Below, one piece after another: positions 1-12,842 of a DNA stretch of 64,000 nucleotides. Source of the DNA: Mugil cephalus (taxonomy: Eukaryota > Chordata > Actinopteri > Mugiliformes > Mugilidae). Positions within the stretch are counted from its first letter, which is position 1, and each line of letters starts with the position of its first letter. The notes below the pieces were generated by a model. The model was not told where the DNA came from and ran no database searches. It saw only the letters and a program-made list of their open reading frames with translations. The stretch spans positions 8,968,668 to 9,032,667 of the forward strand of contig NC_061777.1 of NCBI RefSeq assembly GCF_022458985.1, read 5' to 3'. The position numbers and the translations under genes are program-made.

Positions 1-3000
1 TCTTGTGGTTACACTGTGTGATTAATTGTGTTTGTGTACTGCCTATAAATGATAAAAAGCGAGGTTGGTTTGTTTAATTTCATGTCGTGTTAGTTCATTA
101 GTTAATATTTGTCTGGAGTGTTAGATTAGAAGGCTGCTTGATTCATAGAAACCTTGATTTCAAGTCTGAAGTGATTCTACAGAAGGCTGGTCATTCAAAT
201 CTCCTGTCTCAGTCATCTTGTTAAGCAGCCTCTCACTCGCACCCTTTGACCAATCGTCTCCGAAAGGCGTAAAGTCTGAACAACTTGTCTGTCGTGTTTG
301 AAAGTGCTCAAAGTGACCGAGTCACGCTTAGGGCAAAACGACTCTCTTCACTGCGGCGAAATGATGTTTCTGCGCCTCATTGTCGCGGTGAGACCCGGCG
401 GAGCTGATGGATTGACGTTCTTTTCCTACTGACTTGGCTTGTTTGAATGCAGCAGCCTCCTCCGTGGACTATTTGTGGCGTGCAGACTAGAACAATTACT
501 CCCTTTGTGCTGTGCAACTCCCCCTTGCTATTCATAGTACACGCGCACAAACACCGCCACATTCTGCTAGAAAAATGAAGGAGTATCAGGCAGCCACGGC
601 TCAGCGTCTGCTCTGCGTGTCAGAATATCTCTGAATCGTGGCTGTTTGTCTCTGTGCTTATGCGTCGATACGTGTGATAATGCTTTCGTGCATGTGATGG
701 GGAGTTCAGGGCCCAACCTACTTTCTTCTCGGGAGCAGCAGCGGCGGCAGCCGTGCAGGCAGGCCTGAGTGTTTCCCCCCATGTAAAGTGCTGAATATTT
801 GATGGGAAGTTCTGTCTTGAGTGCACGCAGAAGCAGCTTTGTGTGAACACGGCGTATATAGGACAAAACCCCACCAGGCATCTCATAGGAGCTGTCAGGG
901 AAACTATAATCGAGGCATTTTACAGCTCTGTCAAATCACAGAGGGACTTTCCTGTCTTTTCGAACAACAACGCGAGAATCTCCCCGGCTTAGATTTTCTG
1001 CGTCCTCAAAACGAGAACTTTTTGCGAGCTAGCCTTCGTCTCTCTCTCTCTTTTTTTATTTTTTTATTTTTTTACTGCATCTGCTACTCTTGGCGCCATG
1101 GCAACGGGGCGCCTCACGAGAGCGCCAATATATAGGTCAGTGGTCATCCACGGCTCCACCCAGAGCAAAACATCACATGCAGACGTTTGATTTCCACGCA
1201 TGCAAAAGTGGAGGAGGACAACGTGAGCGGCCATTGTCACAGACAGTCGGGACACGACGGACGCACACAAACACTTGAATACAAATGACCCAGATTTAGA
1301 CCGGGGAGTCTGTAGCAGCTTCACAGGTGATTTGTGCCATCAGCTGCGCAGTGACATGAACACGGGAACAGACATATACCCCCCCCCCTTCTCTGTCTCG
1401 TGCTGTGTGTGTCTCTTTGTCTGCTGATGATCTCTGAAAACCAGATTGTTCGACATATGTGAAGATGAAAATTGGGTCAGCGTGCTCGCCTGTTTGCATG
1501 TTCACATCCTCACGTGTGTCCAGCCACGGCGGTGGACACTGAGGTCACATCCTCAGTGATATTCTGGAATATAGAGGATGTAACGCAGTCTGCATTTTAC
1601 TGTGATGCACATGCTACATACGTTTGTTTTCGAAATACCCAAACATTTGACTGTTTTGGTCGGGAAAGTCGGGAATTATCTTTCCCAGTATCACCGATTC
1701 TGCTTGACGTGTATTAGGAAGTGTAACAATAGGAAAGGCCAAAGCATCGTCTGTACTTCCAGTGTTGTTTAGAAAAAAAAAAAACACTTCAGCGTGAGAA
1801 AAAAACATCTAGTGCACAAGTTCTATCAGGAAACAGCACTTAAAAGCTCAAAAGTACTTCCATCGTACAGAACATCGACCTCTGTGACTCACATATTATA
1901 AAATGGCAGTTTGATGTTTAAGTGCTTTTATACGAGTGAGTGAGCGACATTTCACAGCAGTAGGTGTTCCTGGCGAGGCAAGTTTATAACTAGTTTATTT
2001 TCAAGATGCAAGAAAATATATGTGTCTGTCCGTACATCAGTGTGAGAGTGACAGTCACAGAAAACAAAAACGGATGCACCAGCACTGTTAATAGCTGGGG
2101 TTGTGGTCATAAGTATATCGTATGGTGCGATTTATTTAGAGTAATACTGTATGAAGGGAAAGACACATTAAAAACGGCATGTACCATCTTATTACAATGG
2201 CCGAGCTGGACAGTTTTATGTGGTAAAAAGAACAATAGAATAAAATGAAAACTATTTATTTAATAGGATGTGAAATTATAGCCAAACATCATCAGTTTGG
2301 TTGTAGTTGTTTTTAGCCCGGAGGAAGGACTGCAAGAATAATCTGAAGGGTAAAAACTGAAAAACTGAAGATAAATAGTAGAGAAGGGAAGAAGAAAAAG
2401 AATGAGGGCTGATACACAATTTCAATTTTGTGCATTTTCAAGAACAGTTACCTACTTTGTTAAGCGTGCTGGTCTTTAAACTATACACAGGTGTGGAGGT
2501 GTGACTTGTTTTAGGGTAAAAAACTAAAAAAAATCATTTAAAAAAGACAAATTTTTAAAAAAAAAATTGAGTTTATTTACACACGAAAAGTTATTAACGA
2601 CGAAGATGCTACTACCTTTGTGGGGGAGCCCGTCCACACAGAGGGGGTTCCCAGCCCCTTTTTCTTCATTACACATTGTTTTTTCCCACTCAATAATCTG
2701 TTTTTTTTGTTTTACCTACATTGTTTGGTTTGTGAGGCCCTGGCTGCAGATCCAGGGTCGGGCTCAGATTTCGATATCTGTAACAACAGTCAGCCTCTCG
2801 CCGAGCGGACAGGTGTAACTTGAACTCGAAGCTGTTGACGAGCCTTGATTAATAGAGATTCCTAATGGAGAATCTCTACTCGCTCATCGCGAGTGGGAAC
2901 CTAGAGGCGGGAAGTATTGATCTTCCCACACTGCATTTTCCAGTGTGAGGCGGGAGACGTGTGAGATAGAAATGTCAGAGGGTTACGTTGGCTGAAGGAT

Positions 3001-5402
3001 GGATTTAAAAAAAAAAAAAAAAGGTGCCGCGGTGAAAACAATACGAGTAAAGGCCTTCATTCATCTGTCTGTCCAGCTCTTTATTAATCCATACATCCTC
3101 CTGTTTGTCCATCCATCGACCAATCTCTCTGTTGTCCATTTATCAAACCAATCTGTCTGTGAACCCATCTATCTGTCAAACCATCCATTCCTCCATCTAC
3201 CTGCATGTTTGTCTGTCTGTCCTTCCATTAATATGTCCATACATCCACCTGTCCATGCTGTTTGTCATCAGTCTGTCATTCATCCTGCAATCCATTCACC
3301 TGTCCAACGATTTAGTCGTCCATTCACCTATTCATCCAAATATTTACCTCCATCCATCATAATACAGTACAATACATCTCGTCACCCAGTCCACCCTGTC
3401 CACCCTGTCCATCTACTAATTGGTTTGTCCAGCTGTCCATACAGCTGTTTTTCCCTCCATCATCATCCTTCTGTCTGTCCATTCAATATTCATCCATCCA
3501 GCCATACTTTCATCTTTCCATCTATCCTTCAGCTGGTTTATATCACACATTAATCTATCTGATCAACTCTTTCTCTATTTGTCCATCCATCCATCACAAT
3601 ACAATACATCTAGTCACCCAACTCTCTGTCTATGTACTAATTGGTTTGTCCAGCTGTCCATCCAGCTTTTTTTACCTCCATCATCATCCTTCTGTCTGTC
3701 CATTCAATATCCATCCATCCATCAGTCTATCTCAGGACGAGTGACCACAGACTGTCAACACATTTACACCTATAGGAGGAAGGTGATAAACTTGTCTCTG
3801 GTGAAGCCCTTGAGTGTGAGGTGTCTCGTAGTACAGTTGTTCCTCGGCGATTAGCTCGCCGCCGAGTGTCCCATAAGGCTGAGTGTTTCTCCATTAAACA
3901 ATACACAAGCCGGTTTCACTGATTACCCGCTCGTCTCCGGGTGACGGCGTGATAATCAGCGGCCGCTGGAGTGTTTGATTTAAACGAAAAAACCTGCCGA
4001 CTCCCGCGGCCTTCAGCGCTGTTCCCGTTCTAATCTGGACGAGTTCGTATCAGCAGAAAGCGGCGATGAGCCCCGGCGCTAGCTCTGATTCACTATCGCT
4101 CACTAGGTTGGCGTGACCCTGATCTCACAAAGATTCCTCTCACGCGGACTCATTACTCACACAGGCTACTAGTGTGTTATCTAATTTAAGAGTTTCTCTA
4201 CTATAGTTTTTCCTTGGATTTCCTCTTTTACAGTCCGAGAATTTTCAGATTTTTGTAGATTTTTATTTTTTTCCTGCTTTATAAATGCAAGAGTTGTACG
4301 CTCCACGATTGTAATACACTGCAAAGCTTTTATATCAGTTGTTCATTTAAATTTTGATCTTGTTTTAAATATAGTTTCCCACTCTGAGATTAAGAGGTTT
4401 TTAAAACTGGTGAACAATTTTTTTACTAACTGCCTCAAGAAATAAAATGGACTTACTACTCCTTGAATTGTTTCCAACCTTATTCACATCCAAAATTGGA
4501 CTTATTATAAATGACATTTATTTTTTTGGTTGTCGGTAGCGGTTGCGTAAATAATCCCTTTCTCCAATTCTCTGCTTTTACTGTCTTTATGCCATTTTTA
4601 ATCCTAATGCATTTATTCAGAACAACCTAATAATCAGGGTTCAACTGTCACTAAAAGTTAATCCACACCCTCCAACCAGTCAGAGTCCGGAGCAGACTGA
4701 ATCCATGGCCTAAAAGATAGTAAGCACGTCCCATTTAGCACTGTAAAAAAAGGACTCCAACAACAACCCGCTTAATGTCATGCTACATTTGTTCTTCCAC
4801 CTCTCTACCTCCGGCCTTGACTGCAGACAGCAGCGTTGCAGCGGTGATATATTTCATGGTAAAACAAACATGGAAGGAGTGTAGCGTAGTAGGAAGAAAG
4901 GGGCGGACAAAGGAGCGCACCTTTAATGGTTTGATGTTGCTGCACTCATGTGCTTTAAGTCATAAAATAGATTTTTAAGAGTTTCGGTTCAACAAATGGG
5001 CAAATCAAATGTTTCCATCCGTGGCTTTTTCTGGCCGCGTCCAGTGCAGTGCTTTTAAAACTACGCTGAATTAGTTATCAGACGAGGACGTGTGTTGAGA
5101 GGTTGCCAGGATACCGTATTAAGACTGTTTTACGTGTTTAAGTATGTAAAAAGAAGAAACTCTTTTGCCATCACAGTGCTCGCTTGTGTATGTGCATGCT
5201 GAGTGTAAAGCCTCGGTTTCTGGCTTCCATTAGAGGCGGACACAGCTGCAGGTCTGACTCTCAGCTGCCGATTAACATCAGAGTACTTTAAACAGAAATG
5301 TGCTGCCTTTGGTTTGGTCAGGACATTTCCATCTATATCTATTTACAGCTGTACTCTTCCTGTAAATGTGTCTTTTAAAGTTTCTGTTTCCCTTTTGCTT
5401 AG
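1..5402. other. non-coding, intergenic or first intron of rnf122
   Basis: No exon could be recognised in this stretch. The first rnf122 exon in the window starts in phase with two leading bases, so a short coding exon (the family N-terminus, roughly nine residues) must lie further 5'. No matching ATG exon with a donor was found here, so this is probably intron 1 or promoter-distal sequence. Visible contents are a long CATCCA/TGTC-rich low-complexity tract at 3058-3735, listed separately, and several poly-A or poly-T runs. Short open frames between 377 and 1808 have no recognisable family and no splice context. Confidence 0.6.
3058..3735. repeat. CATC/TGTC-rich minisatellite with internal duplication
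   Basis: This is a low-complexity tract of degenerate CCATC and CTGTC words. Inside it a block of about 145 bp at 3354-3500 recurs at 3590-3735, a period of about 238 bp. Both copies share the same order of segments: an ATACAATACATCT segment, an ACTAATTGGTTTGTCCAGCTG segment split by small changes, and a run ending in CCATTCAATAT. The open frames through this region (for example 2999-3553 and 3420-3854) are Ser, His and Pro-rich by-products of the repeat and are not genes. Confidence 0.8.
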
Positions 5403-8400
5403 GGTGCTTCTGTGGCCTTGGCCTGGTTTACTCCAACAAGTCGTGCACCATGCCGCCCATCACCTTCCAGGACCTGCCTCTCAACATCTACATGGTCATC
5501 TTTGGGACAGGCATCTTTGTCTTCATCCTGAGTCTCATCTTCTGCTGTTACTTCATCAGGTGAGGGCCTACAGAAAAGAGAAACATTTGATTAAAACATT
5601 AAGCTAAGCAAAACGCATCGCTAAAGGCGTTGCAACACAGGAAGAATCTGCTCGCTGACGAAACGTATCAAAGGGAAAGTACTTGATAGCCACTGAGGTC
5701 CTAAGTCACTCTGTGGTTAGATTTTGCTTACGCTCACTGCTCTCTGGCCACAGGAACTACTTAATTCAGACTTGCAGAGCACAACCTTGTAATTTGAATT
5801 CACACTTTGTGTGTGACTTGTCTCCAGTCTCAGTTTGATTGTTTTGATCTTCACACATGAACAGCTGATCAGCTCAGACCATAGGCATGTCCAGTCCAAG
5901 AGTTGATTTTTATGTTTTTGTTTTTAAAATGATTATCTATAATAAAATTGCAAAAAATCAGCACAATAGTAGAAATGATGCGGTTTAAACATAACATTTT
6001 AACGAGGAAATGTAGCTCCCCCGCCTTCCCTTTTGCATTGCAGTGGTATGATCCACCCCTCTCATTTACCCCTCCCTCCCCCCACAAAGTGCACCTTAGG
6101 TTTGGCTTTTTATCTCCTGTGAATTATCAAACTTAGATCACATTTATTTACTTAATAACACATTACAGTCATTAGCAGCAGCCGTTGTTGTTCAGTAGCT
6201 AGCTGACGTTTTTTTTAACTAATAGTGCAGATTGTCAATCCACCACTGTCCTCAGTTTAGATTGGAACTGTTGTTAAGCTTTTAGTAGGCATATGTGTTG
6301 ATGTTAAAGCCAAAGTGTAAGACTAATACTGCCTGTAAGCTAAACATACTTGGCTGAGAAGGACCACGGGCCAAAGCAGACGCCAGCACCCAGCTGTGAT
6401 GTTCACTGAGAAGGAGATGATAGAGAGTCAAGCATGGAAAAAGTAATTGACAGATTTGCCTCCTCAAGTTGAGGCTGCATAGACTGGAGTCTGCAGTCCA
6501 AACGGAGAGACAAAGGACAGGGTCAGTGCGTTTACATGCAGAGCTTAATCGAGCTATGCTCAAAATTCGACTTTCTCTCTACAGTCCTTGTCCCAGTTTA
6601 CGTGCAGTGCAAGAAAATCGAATAACTGTTCTCCTCTTCCACACTAGGTGGCGATAAGTGTCTTTTCAGCAGGTTAATACCACATTAATATGGCCCGATT
6701 TCCGGGTTGACCTATTACGTGATATAATAAACTAGAGTCGTTCATGCAGCAGACTGGCATATCAAACAACAAGCAGATGGATAATACTACATGTTTTAAT
6801 CTTGTACGTAATGTTCGCGCTACTTCTGGTGCAGGTAAGATTGCGCTATCCCTCAGACGGCTCCGTTTCTCTTCTTCTTCTTCTGCGATCGGCTTTCTTG
6901 GACGTTTTTGTTCCGAGGTCACGCGTCAGCGCAGCGGTCGTGGAGCATGCTCACACGCATTATCCGGTTGAAAACTCCGATTCCAATCGCATTATCCGGG
7001 TATCTCAATCGGACAATGAGAACTACGATTTTAATCGAAGTAACGTGTTTAAATGCACTTAAGTTCTCCTGTTATAGTCCAATTAAGGCAATAATTCGTT
7101 TTTTTCACGTGCATGTAAACGCACTGAATGATGTTGTCTCTTTGGGTGGGGGTGAGGGTGGAGGGGGTGCCCTCTAAAGCTGTCACCCTCGAACCGCCCC
7201 TGGCTCAAACTAGTTGATAACTGTTAGTACAGTTGTGAAGTTATAAAGTGGTCAAAATTTGACCTGGGATCACAAACAAAATTCAAGAAAATCCATTCAC
7301 TTCCCGAAAAAAACAAAAAAAAACAAATGTCAACTTCATGTTGGAGCCACAGGGAAAGGCAGCCGATCAATAAAGTCTACAGGATTCATCCTCTAGGCTC
7401 CACAGACGCGTGGAGCAAAGTGACGGACTGGCATTGATTTTGCAATCTCCGAAATAAAATAAATAAATAAGCCCTCCACAGCGGGGACATAATGTGTGCA
7501 GCTGAGAAACACAGCAAAGGGTGGGGAGGTGGTAGGAACAGGGTGACCTCTCCTACTGTCAACTGTGAACTCCCTGATGAGCCGAGAGGACATTTGTGCC
7601 TGAAAGACGGGATATGAGGCAACAGGAAGCCGCCCGTCACAATGTGCGAGGACAGCAGTGAGGAAAACTCTGCTCAGAATAAACACGGCCTGAATAGCAC
7701 ACAGCGGGAGGAGGCGCAAAAAAAAAAAAAAAAAAAAAAAAAAGTCATCACACATGAAGGTCTGCAGCCTACATAACCTCATCAGGAAACGACGACACCT
7801 GCACCAGGATTTGTTTGTGATCTTGAGCCCTTGTTGGATGACTCAGTCTCTTGTATTTGGAAATGACCTGACATCTCACAATGTGGTGTGCTATTTCTGG
7901 ACTTGCATATGAATTTAAAATTGCCGTCCAAATTGTCATAAGAATACCCGAGAGTTTTAAGAAGTCTGCGCACGTCGGCTGGCAACATGCAGAGCCGGCG
8001 GAGCGTCTGGGAAATACAAATGCACGTCAGCAGCAGTGTTATCCAACAGGTATGGGCCATTTTTGGCTCACTCTTGTGCATATCCGTTGCTGTGTAGCTC
8101 ATTCTTTTCTTATAAGTGGATATAGCTGAATGCCAGTGAAATAAATCAACCACTTACGGCAGCTAACATATGAAAACAAAGTCTTAAAGTTCATTCTTGA
8201 CGTCATCGAAAAAATGATGTTTGCATAAATTCTATTAGTAGCATCTCTGGGGCTTTTTAGTAATGTTATTCATGAGTGAAAAATATACTTTGTTGGATAT
8301 TTTACAGCTGTTAAATAGATGAATATCTCACTCTTTGGTTCATTTTGCAGTTCTGGGGCTTTGCTTGAACATGGTTAACACAGCTTTCAAAGCTGTCTTG

Positions 8401-11400
8401 CCTCAAATCTCCACCTATTCACTGCTTAATGAATAGCGTGTACATTTATCCGGTATATCGTGCCCTTAAAAAAATGCTTCCTTCAAACTCACAATGAAAT
8501 GCAGTTCATTTTGTAATTACATAAAATGCAAAATAATCATGATTTAGTTTAAGAAATACAGCTCTTGTGCTCATTATAAGGTAAATCATATGCGTGTGGG
8601 CCGATAAATGAACTTTGCATTGATTCTGGCTCACGTTAGCCTTGAAAAAGCCACTAACTCTCCTCTACAGATGAAGAAAACATGAAGATGGAGTGGACTG
8701 AGGTTAATTTATTGTGAACATCCACCTTTAAGCTAATGGGAGTATTAAGTCCTTAAATCAGGGGTCTTCAATGTTTTTTGTGATAAGGACCCCCAAACTG
8801 ATGGAGAGACTAAGTAGGGACCCCATACTTACTATATGTGTTCTATATTAAACTCGGCCTAGTGCTATTTAAAAGTATACATTATTATTATAATTTTTCA
8901 TTCAATATTGAGCTATTCAAATAATACACAGATTCAAATACTCTTTTTTTATTTTAAAAATGTGCAACAGTGGGGTGTTCGTGCAACTGCTGTAAACAAA
9001 CATACCTGACCGGTACACACAATTGATAGACAAAAAAAATAATTGACAGATTCAAGTTTTAATTTTACCTGGGGACTGAATAGATTCTCTTGGCCAATAG
9101 TGGGGAATCTGACAAGAGTCAGCGTGTAATATCCAGCCTTGTGATTGGCTCAGAAGTGACAGGGGGCGGGGCTTAGATTGACGGGTCTAGTGTGGCGCTG
9201 TGCTGTTGACTGAAAGATAATGTCTTCTACTAAAATATGTTGGACTCATGATGTAGTATTTAAAGAAATTTAAATTTGTGGGGGATTTTAAAAATATATA
9301 TATATATATAAAATGTCCAATCAGCCAAAGATTTTTCGACCCCCTAGGGGTCGTCACAATTAATTCAGGGATTATGTTTGGACTTCTTACAAACAAGCTT
9401 CAGCAGATGTTTTAAAAGATAGAGTAAGTTTTGAATATTTTACCCCTTCACTGCAATAAAGAAAAACGAAAGGTTTGTTGGTATGAAATATTTACAGCAG
9501 CATCCATTAATTATACAGCTAGAACACGTCTCAGTTTTTGGTGGACGTGTGCGACAGCTGCACTCCCGGGTTCTCCGCTAACCTGAGCATCTTCAGAGAA
9601 AGCTCGAATCCTTCCTGCTCCTCCTGAAGAGGTTGCCTGTGAATCATAACCAGTGAGTCACTTCCTTTGGCTCCATTAACATGCTGGAGGTAGTCTTGGG
9701 TAGGAGTGTGATTGTGAATTCATTTATAGGCCGGGTGATTCATCAGATGAATACTGAGTGATGAATGCCATTCTCTTCTGGGGGCAGGTTGCCTATTATC
9801 TCTCAGACAGACTCTGGATCCAGTGTGTCAGGGAGTTTGTTATGTTTGTACAGTTTGAACATGGACCCGACAGCGAGGTGACTCAAAGTCTGACTCTGTT
9901 TATTTATGTAATGATCCCTTCTTAAATTATTCCTGACAAAAAAATAATTAAAATAAAATGAAACCAAGTGGTTGAATTTTGCTAACGATCTTAGCGCTGT
10001 CACACTGACAACGTAGGCCGATGTATTACAGTACCTGCAATCTGCAAGGGTGAAAATACCAGCAACAGCACACTCCAAAAATATCCCATCATTAATTACA
10101 CCCAAATCTCCTCCAACAGCGCTGGGTTTGTATTCAGTAGCAGAGCAGCTAGTCAGACAGATATTATGAGGTCCACAAGGTGCAAGGGGGAAAAAGCTGC
10201 TGGCGTTTTTATCCAGACAACACAAAGACTGAACAGAGACAGAGTATTTAGCCATCTGAGCGGCTTTCCCCAAATAAAGACACTGACTCATTTTAATTTA
10301 CCGTCAGTGATCCTTGAGAAATCCCCCGAGGGCTCTAATTTTAAAGATGAAAGAAACAACAGTAATTATTTAAGGCTTCCCACCGTTGTTAATTAGGAGG
10401 CCGGTTACTGAGACGCAGCTTTACATCAAGTTTAACTACGGTCTAGAAAATACAACCGAGTGTGTGACTGCACAAAACTCCCGCAGAACCATGAACCTGG
10501 AAACTGACACTGTCTCGTTCATACAAGAGGACAGATGAGAGCGCAGTCAGCGGCTCATCGGTTAAATCTCCGAAAGAAAGAACAAAGGAGCAAAATACAG
10601 TTTAGAGTGACATTAATTTTTAATGATGGACAGACACTCACTGCAATCAATTAATAAATTGACTGGTATAAAAATAATTGGAGCTCTAACCACAGGAGTC
10701 TGTGGGTGTTACACAAATTATAAATTATAAATGTTAAAGTCTTAAACAAATGAATCATAACATGCAGCACGAGAGTGAAATAGCAAATGAAATGAGCGTC
10801 GTTTGCTATTACAAGTAAAAATCCAAATGCATTTTAGAGTTCATTTCGCTCTTTCCTTTTACATTAAATTTAACCCTTTTCATTGGACAAAATTTAAAGT
10901 GTGGCTGAACACTGGGAAGTTGTGCTTCCTGGGAAAAAGAGCTGCGATCACGGTAATGACGACCCACCACTGATGTTAACAGGAATTTGTTGGTAAAAAC
11001 GAGGTTAGTTATACCCTTGAGATGTCACAAAGTTCTTCCAGACAAAAGCACAACTTCCCAGTGAATTTTGACTGTGGCGCAAACCACTGTGAGTTACGGT
11101 AATTCAAAAACCACATGCTTTAACGAGCCGCCAACGCCACATTAGGTTCTAAAGGGTAAACATTCTGAGTGTATAAGAAGGTTATAGAATATTCTTTGAC
11201 AAATTAAATTGTCTTTACGCATTTCTTTTTCCCCTTTAAGTTTTAAAAATCATAAAATCCCCAAAACATGTTTTTATTTTAGATAAGTATTCACCACTTA
11301 ATAATAATGAAAAATGGTTTCTAATTATTCGAGGGGCCACTCAGGCCCCATGTAAATCAAGCCAAGTGTGCTTTGTTAAAAATAGAGAGGACAATCAAAT

Positions 11401-12803
11401 GATTGATGGCTGAGATATTTAGTCTGGTCTGATGATCAGTATGGGTTCACAGGTACTTGTGCTGGCACAGTTACAAATGAAGGAAATTAGCCAACGAATC
11501 TGATCTGAAAGCCACGCAGCACTGATAGTTTTTCTATTTATGTAATTCCCAGCACATAGTACCAAAAAAAAACATTAAAAAAAGGCAATAATTGAATAAA
11601 ATACGAAAACCATCAATCATTCATTCATTAATTTAGTCCTGGTCCTGGAGTGATACAGTTATGATTAGACTATGAGACATACAAACAAGCTCCTTCGCTA
11701 CATCCTCCGACTCTGGGAACCTTCAGCAGACTGGAGCCTTTTCCACTACGCTTGTCCTGGATTCTGCCTTTGTTTCCACCGTCCTCTGGGAGTTCAATTT
11801 CTGAACCCTTGCAGCGCTAAACCATATTCCAGGTGCAACAGAATAGTTCACAGCAACAGCTTCACAAAGCGTACATGGATGAAGACTTTTTAAAGGTCAC
11901 ACTTATCGCCTTTTTACGTACAGCCTTTCCCAGACTGAAAAAAAATCTTCAAAGGGTCAAAGAAGCTCAAGGTTAAAGGACAGAATATTTACTCTATTTA
12001 CTTCCTTGGCTAAAACAAGCTGTTCCAAATCACAAAAATCTTCACTATATAAAACAAAAAGGTAGTATGTGTGTACAAACTCGTTCAAATGATGAACAAA
12101 ATACAGTTTTTCTTAACAAACACACAGTTTCGCGGGTGGTTTCAGTTTCACGGGTGGTTTTTGATGCTATGGGACAGAAATCAAATTTCTAAGAAGAAAC
12201 TACTTCACATACAGTGATTTTTTTTTTTTTTTTTTATGGGGATTTCTGTCCATGCAGGTAAATTCCTACCCAATAGCTGTAGTGACACATTGAAATCTCC
12301 CCCTTTCACCCACTTCACATAATTTTCCAGGCATGGGAAACCTCAACATATGTAAAACGTGTATCCTCACATTGTTCATGTGGAAGATTGTTTGCTGCGA
12401 TCAGGGTAAACAATAAACCAAATGACAAAAACAATGAAGAACTGTCACTTCCTCCATTTAAGCGTTGACTCATGGGTTTTTTTCTCCTTTTTTTAAAAAA
12501 ATTATTTAGCCTGATCTGATCAAAAATAAACACTGATTTGCATCTACATTGCGTTTAGTTTCAGGCCTAAATCGTCACAGTGAAGGAAACTTGAGTCTAA
12601 GTTTAGTCGTACAAAAACATGAGGCCAAAAATAACCTGGCCTGAGCAGACACAGCTCGCCAAGTGATAACGATCTCCTCTCCATTGTTGATTTTGGGGTG
12701 GTGCAGCGATTCAAAGAGGCAACGTTCTCATTAGCAGTGTTTGTGTACATGTGTGCGCGAGTTTGTGCTTCACAAGTAGTTACATGATTGCTCAAGTGAA
12801 CGA

Positions 12804-12842
<39 letters not shown>

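Noticed and set aside
2999-3854. Open frames of up to 184 codons rich in Ile, His, Pro and Ser
   Set aside because: They are translations of the CATC/TGTC repeat tract; three overlapping frames stay open for the same reason and no domain is visible.
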